In this document: positions 8,884 to 16,308 of the stretch, one piece after another
Layout: every line of letters starts with the position of its first letter
How positions within the stretch are numbered: the stretch's first letter is position 1
Assembly: GCF_013407165.1 (NCBI RefSeq)
Contig: NZ_CP026994.1
Coordinates: forward strand, 62,001 to 126,000
Source: Nitrosopumilus oxyclinae
GTDB taxonomy: Archaea > Thermoproteota > Nitrososphaeria > Nitrososphaerales > Nitrosopumilaceae
Length of the DNA: 64,000 bases
Direction: 5' to 3'
Made by a program: the position numbers and the translations under genes
Notes under the pieces: generated by a model
The model's database searches: none
The model's input: only the letters and a program-made list of their open reading frames with translations
Told to the model about the DNA's origin: nothing

Positions 8884-11670
8884 GATGAAGATCTCAAGTT
8901 TGAAGGAACTTTAAAAATTAGAGTTACTAGAGATTCTCTATTGATTGGTAGCGCGGCATTCTCAATTACTCCAAATCCAATAACTGGAACTGGAAGTCTA
9001 AGTATTACAGATAATATGGGACTTGATGTAAACGGGACATTAGGAGAGATACAAATTCTGGAAGTCCCAGTAAGGGATTATGATATTGTAATGACTACTG
9101 TTCCAAGTGGAAATTCAGTAGATGTTGATGAGGCTACTATCTCAGTAGGTGGAGATGATGTAAATCCTCTTGTAGAATTTGAATTATTTAGTACTGCAAC
9201 TGATTTATCGATGCTTCCTCCACAACCATCAAAAACATCACCAAATCTTAATGCAACTCAGCTTGCAGTTCTAGAGGGATTTACAGCAACAGTTGTAGAA
9301 GGTGCATCCACTACAACAATCAACACATCAACTCAATCTCTAAAAATAATTAGAGTTGGTGTGAATAATACATCCGGTATACAGACTGCCATTTCACAAC
9401 AATCAAACATAAAATATGATAATTCTTATGCAGTTGGAACAAGTGGAACTGTTGTACAAAACACAATAAAGATTCCAAAATACACTCTCTCATCTAATAG
9501 CTCTCTAACTGCAATTATTCCTCTAGCAGTATCTATAGAACCATCACACCAAATAATTTCTACTCCACCAATCAAAAACATTGTTCCTGGAAAACAAATG
9601 ATATTCCCTGTAGAGTCAAGCCTTATTCCTAGCTTTGGAGGTATATCAAAACTTGATATCACAACAAATGCAAGTTCAACTTCTGTTGGAATCTTTACTA
9701 AGGATTGGGTGGTAATTGAGGTTGATGATGGTCACATTAATTCACCAACATTAGCAAGTAGTGGAATTACAAATGAATTGGAATTAGAAATTGATGTCAA
9801 ATACAGATATGAAGATGATGTAGTTGGATTTAACTTTGGTAATTCTTCTAACTTTAAATCAAAACCAGTTATGACAGTATTAGTACCAAAACCAATATCT
9901 ACTGATATTATCACACTTGCAAATGGATGTGCAGATGTTGAAGTTCATACACTTGTAGGTGGAGTATGGACTGCAGGAATTGATACAGTTTTATCAAATA
10001 CACCATCAACAATTAATTCTAATTATTGTGATGTAGAGTTTGAATCTGATCACTATTCCAAGAAATCAGTATCCTCAAAGAAGAGCTCTGGTACTGGAGG
10101 TACTGGAGGTACTGGAGGTACTGGAGGTACTGGAAGTACTGGAAGCAGTGCAGGAAGTGGCGCTGGTAGAAGTAGTGGAGGTACTAGTTCTGGCGGATTT
10201 GGAGGAATTCTAGCAAGTCCATTAACAATTAACGAGATTTCATATGACAAATGTTCAGAGAATATGGCAAGAATCATAGTTTCAAGTGATGCAGATATGC
10301 CACCAACTGTCAAAGTAACTACTGCAAAATCTGGAGTTGTATTTGCCAAATTAGCTGAAATCCAACCATATGAGGAACAAAACAAATTCATTACTGTAGA
10401 TAGATATCTCTATGAACTTCCAATTTCATCTGATGAGTCATTCATGTATGTATCAGTTACAGAAGAAATAGGAAATACATCAAACACTGTACAAGCTTCA
10501 GTTAAACTACTTTCATGTGAAGGAACTACTGTTATTGTTCCACTCCCAGATGATATATTCTCAGAAATTTCAGAGGCTGCTGCAAGAATATTTGATACCA
10601 AGATTCAGATTGGTAATGCAACATCAATTGATGCAGCAGAATCAGAATTCTTGTTTGTCAGCAGCCAAGATTTGACAGTTTCTGCAATCATTGATAGTGA
10701 AACACCACTAGAACGTGTAGAATTGAGATCAATTACAATGGGACAACCAGTTTCTGATTACATTGGAATCAAGATGGATATCACACCATTGTATGTTTCA
10801 AACTCAACCTATGTTGTAACTGGAACAATCCCATCATTCTGGATGGGAGAACCTGGAATGACTTACTGGATACACATTACTGATGAGGATAAAGCACAGA
10901 CAGAATCAATCCAATATAACATTGGTGCAAAACCAACTAGTGTATCTAATATTGCAGTTGAAGTTGATATGCCAACGATCAAGGCATCAGGCTCTATTGT
11001 AAAACCAGAATTCTATATGTTTAATGAGGATAAACCATCATATGGAATTGTATCACTGGTAGTAGATGGTGAAGTAGTCTCAAAGAGATCACAAATGTTT
11101 GGAACAGGTCAGACCCAAATTATCTTCAATTGGAATACACCAAAATCTGATGTATATGTTGAATATGATATTCAGGGTCTAGTTGAATTGTATGATAGCA
11201 AAGTCAGTACAGCAACATCAATACTTGCAACCCATCCAAAGACTGTAACAGTATCTGCAAATGAAATGCCAGCATTACAAGTAATACAGAGAGATGACAC
11301 AATACTTGCAGATCCTGCACTAGTCTACGCATCTAATGCTAATTCTGAACTTAGATTTACTGTAACTGATCCTCAAGGACAGTGTATCATTGGTGGTACA
11401 GATGAATGCCTAGTTAATGAAAGTACTAGAGGAAAACGTGGTGGAATGGAGAGTGTTCCATATGGTGACCAAATACTCAGAGTCAGATATTCAGGACCAG
11501 ACAATGCACTTGAGAGATTCTCAATTACATCAATTGATCCAATTGTAGGACAATGGAGTGTATCATTAGAAACTGAAGATGGATTTGTACAACAAGCACA
11601 TGCATCAGAAAGTGTAGATGTAAAAATCAAATATAGATATCACTCTGAAACAATTACTGCATTTTCATAG
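6979..11670 (+). CDS. Giant repeat surface protein, C-terminal part
   Basis: This is in the same frame as the preceding frame and probably continues it; the apparent GTG start at 6979 falls inside a repeat unit and is unlikely to be real. Residues 1 to about 635 continue the tandem repeats, here mostly alternating 18-residue (LVDDINRNIPV) and 21-residue (LPLDDGTVET...) units. After about 8880 the sequence becomes unique and beta-rich. A Gly/Thr/Ser linker with GTG repeats lies at about 10090-10200. The region after it (SPLTINEISYDKC onward) resembles C-terminal modules of thaumarchaeal cell-surface proteins as I recall them. No C-terminal membrane segment or sorting motif is visible. If joined to the previous entry, the visible part is close to 3,890 codons. 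A secreted, S-layer-associated or adhesive role is inferred only from composition and architecture. Confidence 0.85.
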   Translation: MYPLTESLSLVDDINRNIPVSLTESLPLDDGTVETINTIIVSLTENLTLVDDINRNIPVSLTESLPLDDGTVETTSTLSVSLTESLSLVDDINRNIPVSLTESLPLDDGTVETINTIIVSLTENLTLVDDINRNIPVSLTESLPLDDGTVETTSTLSVSLTESLSLVDDINRNIPVSLTESLPLDDGTVETINTIIVSLTENLTLVDDINRNIPVSLTESLPLDDGTVETTSTLSVSLTESLSLVDDINRNIPVSLTESLPLDDGTVETINTIIVSLTENLTLVDDINRTFNISLTESLPLDDGTVETTSTLSVSLTESLSLVDDINRNIPVSLTESLPLDDGTVETTSTLSVSLTESLSLVDDINRNIPVSLTESLPLDDGTVETTSTLSVSLTESLSLVDDINRNIPVSLTESLPLDDGTVETINTIIVSLTENLTLVDDINRTFNISLTESLPLDDGTVETTSTLSVSLTESLSLVDDINRNIPVSLTESLPLDDGTVETINTIIVSLTENLTLVDDINRNIPVSLTESLPLDDGTVETTSTLSVSLTESLSLVDDINRNIPVSLTESLPLDDGTVDPTAIINISLTESLSLVDDINRTFNISLTESLPLDDGTVETINTIIVSLTELLPLDDEDLKFEGTLKIRVTRDSLLIGSAAFSITPNPITGTGSLSITDNMGLDVNGTLGEIQILEVPVRDYDIVMTTVPSGNSVDVDEATISVGGDDVNPLVEFELFSTATDLSMLPPQPSKTSPNLNATQLAVLEGFTATVVEGASTTTINTSTQSLKIIRVGVNNTSGIQTAISQQSNIKYDNSYAVGTSGTVVQNTIKIPKYTLSSNSSLTAIIPLAVSIEPSHQIISTPPIKNIVPGKQMIFPVESSLIPSFGGISKLDITTNASSTSVGIFTKDWVVIEVDDGHINSPTLASSGITNELELEIDVKYRYEDDVVGFNFGNSSNFKSKPVMTVLVPKPISTDIITLANGCADVEVHTLVGGVWTAGIDTVLSNTPSTINSNYCDVEFESDHYSKKSVSSKKSSGTGGTGGTGGTGGTGSTGSSAGSGAGRSSGGTSSGGFGGILASPLTINEISYDKCSENMARIIVSSDADMPPTVKVTTAKSGVVFAKLAEIQPYEEQNKFITVDRYLYELPISSDESFMYVSVTEEIGNTSNTVQASVKLLSCEGTTVIVPLPDDIFSEISEAAARIFDTKIQIGNATSIDAAESEFLFVSSQDLTVSAIIDSETPLERVELRSITMGQPVSDYIGIKMDITPLYVSNSTYVVTGTIPSFWMGEPGMTYWIHITDEDKAQTESIQYNIGAKPTSVSNIAVEVDMPTIKASGSIVKPEFYMFNEDKPSYGIVSLVVDGEVVSKRSQMFGTGQTQIIFNWNTPKSDVYVEYDIQGLVELYDSKVSTATSILATHPKTVTVSANEMPALQVIQRDDTILADPALVYASNANSELRFTVTDPQGQCIIGGTDECLVNESTRGKRGGMESVPYGDQILRVRYSGPDNALERFSITSIDPIVGQWSVSLETEDGFVQQAHASESVDVKIKYRYHSETITAFS
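10088..10150 (+). repeat. 9-bp tandem repeat encoding a Gly-Thr-Gly linker
   Basis: The nine-base unit 'ggtactgga' is repeated several times and encodes GTG repeats. It passes into a GSS/GSG-rich linker before the C-terminal region of the surface protein. This looks like a flexible hinge. Confidence 0.8.
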
Positions 11671-11701
11671 TTATTTATAAAAATAATTTAAAAATTTAAA
11701 A

Positions 11702-13159
11702 TTATGGATAGGCTATTGATTGAATAACTTCAGAATCAAGTTCAGAAATATTAATTCTTTTTTGTTCCATACTATCTCTCATACGAATTGTTACTGTTCC
11801 ATCTTCTAGTGTTTGATGATCTACTGTAATTGCAAATGGTGATCCTATCTCATCTAGTCTTCTATATCTTCTGCCTATTGCACCAGAGTGATCTAAAAAT
11901 GCATCACATTTTCTTTTTAATTGAAGATAAATTTCATCTGTTTTTTCTTTTAATCCATCTTTTTTTACTAGAGATAAAATTCCAATATGAACAGGAGACA
12001 AGTATGGTTTTAAGGCTAAAACTATTCTTTCATGTTCTTTATCCTCTTTCAAACTATGCTCTAATATTGTATACAAACTTCTGTCAATTCCCATCGAAAT
12101 CTCAAATACATGAGGTAAAACTTTGTCATCGCCATCCATTATCTCAAATTTTTGCTTGCTTTTTGTTGCATGACTGGTCAAGTCATAGTCAGATCTGTAA
12201 TTACATGCTACTAGTTCTAGCCAACCAATAGTAGTCTCTACTTCAAAATCAAATGCTACTTCAGCATAGAATGCCTTTTCTTTATCTCCTAATTTTCTAA
12301 ATCTACTTTTTGTAATATCAATACCTGTTTTCTCATAAAATTCAGTTAAAATTCCCAAGTAATATGCTACAAGCTTGTTAGGAACAACACCTGATTCTAC
12401 TGCTTCTTTACATGTCATAGAGACCGGATCTCCATCTGTTTGTATTCTTAGAGTAACATCTTGAATCTCTGAAAACTTTTCTACCTCAGATAGGTTATTT
12501 GGATTACAAAACACTTCAATCTCTGCTTGATAGAATTCCCTTAGACGAAGTAGGCTCTGTCTTGGTGCAATTTCATTTCTAAAACTCTTTCCTACTTGGG
12601 CAATTCCTATAGGAAGTTTTCCTCTCATGGTCTTGTATAGCCTAGGAAAATCTACAAAGATTGATTGACATGTTTCAGGTCGTAGATATGCTTCTTCTTC
12701 TTCAGGGCCAATACCTACTTTGAACATCATATTGAAATTTTTTGTCTTATCAAAGTCACCTTTACACTTTGGACATTTGATATTGTTTTGTGAAATTACA
12801 TTATCGAACTCTTCCAAGTCTGCACTCTCAGGAATTTCTATTTGTGTAAGTTCAGCAATAGTTCTGTCTGCCCTAAATGTTGCATTGCATTTTATACATT
12901 TGATTATTGGATCCGCAAAATTTCCTAAATGTCCAGATGCTTCAAAAACTGATTTTGACATAATCTGAGAACCATCAATTTCAAGCATCCCATCTCTTCG
13001 GATTAACTCTCTTCTCCATAGTTCTAGAAATTTATTTTTTAAACTAACACCAGATGGACCATATTCCCAAAACCCAGCCTGAGCATCTGCATAAATTTCA
13101 CAGCTAGGAAAGTAAAATCCACGCTCAAGTGCTAGTTTCATTACTGCTTCATAGTCCAT
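11702..13159 (-). CDS. glyS: Glycyl-tRNA synthetase (class II, archaeal/eukaryal type)
   Basis: The protein charges tRNA-Gly with glycine in the cytoplasm. The 485 residues begin with the family-typical MDYEAVMKLALERGFYFPSC and continue with YGPSGVSLKNKFLELWRR (motif 1 region). Cys pairs at about residues 88-91 and 132-135 form the expected zinc-binding insertion. Motif 2 (FRNEIAPRQSLLRLREF) and the motif 3 region (EISMGIDRSLY) are followed by an anticodon-binding domain at the C-terminus (PVHIGILSL onward). The length fits the homodimeric alpha-2 enzyme. The ATG at 13159 agrees with the family N-terminus. It lies 31 bp downstream of nfo and is probably cotranscribed with it. It converges with the surface protein gene across 31 AT-rich bases. 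Confidence 0.97.
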   Translation of the reverse strand: MDYEAVMKLALERGFYFPSCEIYADAQAGFWEYGPSGVSLKNKFLELWRRELIRRDGMLEIDGSQIMSKSVFEASGHLGNFADPIIKCIKCNATFRADRTIAELTQIEIPESADLEEFDNVISQNNIKCPKCKGDFDKTKNFNMMFKVGIGPEEEEAYLRPETCQSIFVDFPRLYKTMRGKLPIGIAQVGKSFRNEIAPRQSLLRLREFYQAEIEVFCNPNNLSEVEKFSEIQDVTLRIQTDGDPVSMTCKEAVESGVVPNKLVAYYLGILTEFYEKTGIDITKSRFRKLGDKEKAFYAEVAFDFEVETTIGWLELVACNYRSDYDLTSHATKSKQKFEIMDGDDKVLPHVFEISMGIDRSLYTILEHSLKEDKEHERIVLALKPYLSPVHIGILSLVKKDGLKEKTDEIYLQLKRKCDAFLDHSGAIGRRYRRLDEIGSPFAITVDHQTLEDGTVTIRMRDSMEQKRINISELDSEVIQSIAYP

Positions 13160-13190
13160 TATTACATCAATTCACTCATGAAATAAATTT

Positions 13191-14030
13191 CTACGCAAAT
13201 CCCTTTGCCACTCTAATATTCTCAAAGTCATCTCTGTCATCATCAATAGGGGTTTCTAAAATTATGGGAATTTTTTTCTTATTTGCAAATTTAACAACAG
13301 CTGAAATTCCTTTTTCTCCAATTCCACCCAATCCTAAATGATAATGTCTATCTAAATTGCAACCAAGATCCCCCTTTGCATCATTTAGATGAAGAATTTT
13401 TAAATTATCAGTTCCTACGTATTTTTCAAATTCTGAAAAAGTTTTCTTTACATTCTCTTCTGTTCTCAAATCATAACCTGCAACAAATGCATGACAAGTA
13501 TCTATACAAACACCAAATTTTTTTGCTGGTTTTAGTTGTTTGAAAATCTCCCCCAGCTGTTTAAAATCAGAACCAACAGAATTTTTTTGTCCTGCAGTAT
13601 TTTCTAATAGTATGATTACATCATTTTTTGCTTTTCCAGCTAAAGTTAACCCTTTTACTAATTTTTTAATCCCAGCTTCATCTCCAGTACCTAAATGACT
13701 TCCAAGATGAGTTACTAAATATGGAATTCCTAATTGTGCACATCTTTCACTTTCATCAATTAATGTTTTGACAGATTTTTCAAATCCATCCTCTTTTGGA
13801 GTTGCAAGATTTGGTAAATATGGCATGTGTGCACAAGTTGCAAATCTATCAATTTTACTTGCTTTGAGTTTTGATTTGAAGCTATCAATGTTTTCTTTGG
13901 TGAGTGGCTTTGCATGCCAACCTCTTGGATTTCTTGTAAATATTTGAAATGCGGAGCATTCTCTCTCAACAGCATTGTCTACAGACTTGTCGATGGATCC
14001 AGATATTGAAACATGACATCCGATCTGCAT
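13191..14030 (-). CDS. nfo: Endonuclease IV (AP endonuclease)
   Basis: This is a base-excision repair enzyme that cuts DNA 5' of abasic sites using a trinuclear zinc centre in a TIM barrel. The 279 residues match the usual length and start at IGCHVSISGS. Conserved metal-ligand segments are visible: THLGSHLG, LLENTAGQ, GVCIDTCHAFVAGYD, LHLNDAKGDLG and the C-terminal ILETP. The gene is divergent from priL across 84 bp containing TATA-like boxes in both directions, and it is probably transcribed into glyS downstream. The context places it with replication and repair genes. Confidence 0.96.
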   Translation of the reverse strand: MQIGCHVSISGSIDKSVDNAVERECSAFQIFTRNPRGWHAKPLTKENIDSFKSKLKASKIDRFATCAHMPYLPNLATPKEDGFEKSVKTLIDESERCAQLGIPYLVTHLGSHLGTGDEAGIKKLVKGLTLAGKAKNDVIILLENTAGQKNSVGSDFKQLGEIFKQLKPAKKFGVCIDTCHAFVAGYDLRTEENVKKTFSEFEKYVGTDNLKILHLNDAKGDLGCNLDRHYHLGLGGIGEKGISAVVKFANKKKIPIILETPIDDDRDDFENIRVAKGFA

Positions 14031-14114
14031 ATGTGTATTTTCTTAAAACATAATTTAAACCAGCGTCAAAATTCAAAAAATCAGATTTTTAAGTATACTC
14101 TGTAAATTACTATC
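14031..14114. promoter_or_regulatory. Divergent promoter region nfo / priL
   Basis: On the plus strand 'tttttaagtatact' lies about 26 bases upstream of the priL ATG. On the minus strand 'ctggtttaaattatg' lies a similar distance upstream of nfo. Both fit archaeal TATA boxes giving short or absent leaders. Confidence 0.45.
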
Positions 14115-15140
14115 ATGTTAGCTCTTGGCCAAGATGAAATTGCAAAATATCCATTCCTAGCAGATGCAGGTCAGTATCTCAAAGATCAAGGATTTTCCCT
14201 TGAACAATTTGGTTCAGATCCTGATTTGAAGCAGCTAATTGAGAAGGCATATGACCGGATTTTAGTTGCAGCAGATGGTAAAATCTACAAATCTGATCTA
14301 GACGGTGATCATGTTTCAAAGGAAGCTGCCCTTCCTAGAGAGGTTTTTTCATTTCTTTTAGCAATTGTTTTGCTGAAATTAAGTGGGATGCATACTCTAA
14401 TCAAAAGATTTGCGCTTGCTGAAGCAAGACGAGCAGAAAAATATCTGGAAAAGGATCTTGCAAATATTTCAGATGAATCAAAAAATCAACTTGCAATTAG
14501 AGTAATAGATGATCTTTTTTCAGTGCAAGTTGAAAAATCCGACGATTATTTCATTATTCCAGTATCTGATTATCTCAAACATTCTATAAATTTTCATGAA
14601 AGAGAATGGAAATTAATCAACAGGCATGTAGAAAATGGCAAAGTGTATCTTTCACCCCATGAAACTGTTAGACTAATAAGAAAAGAATTGGGAACATACA
14701 TCAATTCAAAAATAATTAATGCAAAAACTCCCACAATGATTCCTGGATTTGAAAATTCAGTAAATAAACTAGTTTCATTATCCAAAAAATTTACCACATA
14801 CACAGTATCTACTGGAGAATACCCACCTTGCATAAAACATGCAATTGAAATTTTAGAAAAAGGTGAAAACCTTCCGCATTCTGGAAGATTCATGCTTGCA
14901 ACTTTTCTTCTATCAAAAGGACAAACAGTACAACAAATTGCCCCATTATTCAAAAATGCACCTGATTACAATCCACGTGTTACACTGTATCAGCTAAACC
15001 ATTTAGCAGGGACTTCAGGTAGTGGCACTCAATACTCTTGTCCATCATGTGAGAAATTAAAAACTCAAAGTTTGTGTTTTGCTATTCCTGAATGTGATAA
15101 CATCATTAATCCCTTACAATTTGGAAGGAAGAAAAAATAA
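14115..15140 (+). CDS. priL: DNA primase large subunit PriL
   Basis: This is the regulatory, iron-sulfur subunit of archaeal primase, which works with PriS to synthesise primers. The 341 residues show a helical N-terminal half. The C-terminal domain has Cys residues in PPCIKH (about residue 237) and in the tail cluster C309, C312, C321 and C327. Four of these would ligate the [4Fe-4S] cluster known for this family. The motif HSGRFMLATFLLSKG is typical of PriL. Its stop overlaps the priS start by one base (TAATG), so translation of the two subunits is probably coupled. Confidence 0.93.
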   Translation: MLALGQDEIAKYPFLADAGQYLKDQGFSLEQFGSDPDLKQLIEKAYDRILVAADGKIYKSDLDGDHVSKEAALPREVFSFLLAIVLLKLSGMHTLIKRFALAEARRAEKYLEKDLANISDESKNQLAIRVIDDLFSVQVEKSDDYFIIPVSDYLKHSINFHEREWKLINRHVENGKVYLSPHETVRLIRKELGTYINSKIINAKTPTMIPGFENSVNKLVSLSKKFTTYTVSTGEYPPCIKHAIEILEKGENLPHSGRFMLATFLLSKGQTVQQIAPLFKNAPDYNPRVTLYQLNHLAGTSGSGTQYSCPSCEKLKTQSLCFAIPECDNIINPLQFGRKKK

Positions 15141-16261
15141 TGCAAGAAGCAGATTTGCAATTTTTAGAAGGTTCTTTCAAAAAATATTATTTTAATCATT
15201 TTGATCTAATCAAAGTTCCAGAGAGAACATCTGAAAGAGAATTTGGTTACCAGAAATTTAATTCAGGAATGACTAGACATATTCCCATTAAAGATGATAA
15301 AGAATTACATCTGATGCTGATACAAAACATTCCATCTGATGTTTATTGTTCCAACGCATACTATACATTCCCAAATTTACCAATGAATGAAAAGGATTGG
15401 AAAGAGGCTGATCTAATTTTTGATATTGATGCAAAAGATCTTAATTTACCATGCAGAGAAGGACACACAGTATCAATTTGTAATGAATGCAATGAAGTAT
15501 CTAAAACTTTAACTCAATGTTTAAAATGTAATTCATCAAAGTTAGAAAAAAAATCACTACCATGTAAAAATTGTATTGGTGCTTCAAAAATTGAAGTTAA
15601 AAAATTATCCGAAGTGCTAATTCATGATCTTGCAATTGCTAAAGAAAACATTCAAGTATTTTTTTCTGGTAATGAGGGATTTCATGTTTATGTTTATAAT
15701 TCACAATTTCAAGAAATTGGTTCTAGAGAAAGATCTGAATTAACTGATTACATCTCTCTTCGTGGAGCAATCCCTGAAACATTTGGAATTAGAAAACTTA
15801 AACAAGATCGTGCTGCACTTCCTAACTTTGATGATCGGGGTTGGAGAGGCAGATTCTCAAAATATGTTTTTGGTTCCAAGTCAAAACGCTCAAAAATAGT
15901 TACAGAATTACTTTCAAATGGCTATTCTTCTTTTCAAAAAACCTTGGATGATGTTTCAGAAAACATTGGAGTGAAAATTGATCCAAATGTTACTATGGAT
16001 ATACACAGAATTTTTAGATTACCAGGATCTATTAATAGTAAAAGTGGACTCACAAAAATCCAATGTGATGATTTAGAAAACTTTGATCCGTATACTGAAG
16101 CATCTTTTCTTAGTGATGATGCAGTAGAAGTTATTGCAAATTGCCCCATTGAATTTAAATTAAAAAACAAAAAATTTGGACCATATCTAAACGAAAAAAT
16201 CACGGTTCCAACATTTGCCGCAGTCTATATGATTTGTAAAAAACTTGCCAGAATAGCTTGA
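15140..16261 (+). CDS. priS: DNA primase small (catalytic) subunit PriS
   Basis: This is the polymerising subunit of archaeal-eukaryal primase. The 373 residues contain the catalytic acidic motif DLIFDIDAKDL (about 95-105), and FFSGNEGFHVYVY carries the conserved SGxxGxH nucleotide-binding motif. A Cys-rich insertion between them (CNEC, CLKC, CKNC) should bind zinc. MDIHRIFRLPGSINSKSGL is the conserved late motif. The start overlaps the priL stop by one base, the usual arrangement for a stoichiometric complex. Confidence 0.95.
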   Translation: MQEADLQFLEGSFKKYYFNHFDLIKVPERTSEREFGYQKFNSGMTRHIPIKDDKELHLMLIQNIPSDVYCSNAYYTFPNLPMNEKDWKEADLIFDIDAKDLNLPCREGHTVSICNECNEVSKTLTQCLKCNSSKLEKKSLPCKNCIGASKIEVKKLSEVLIHDLAIAKENIQVFFSGNEGFHVYVYNSQFQEIGSRERSELTDYISLRGAIPETFGIRKLKQDRAALPNFDDRGWRGRFSKYVFGSKSKRSKIVTELLSNGYSSFQKTLDDVSENIGVKIDPNVTMDIHRIFRLPGSINSKSGLTKIQCDDLENFDPYTEASFLSDDAVEVIANCPIEFKLKNKKFGPYLNEKITVPTFAAVYMICKKLARIA

Positions 16262-16308
16262 TTTTGCCGGTAAGACATTAATTTACCGAATCTAAAGAAA
16301 ATTCAGTT

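Noticed and set aside
6975-8897. Long minus-strand open frame (640 codons) over the repeat array, and shorter ones from 2169 to 6908
   Set aside because: They mirror the plus-strand repeats exactly. The unit happens to lack stops in the antisense frame, so repetition extends it. No start signal or independent composition supports a gene.
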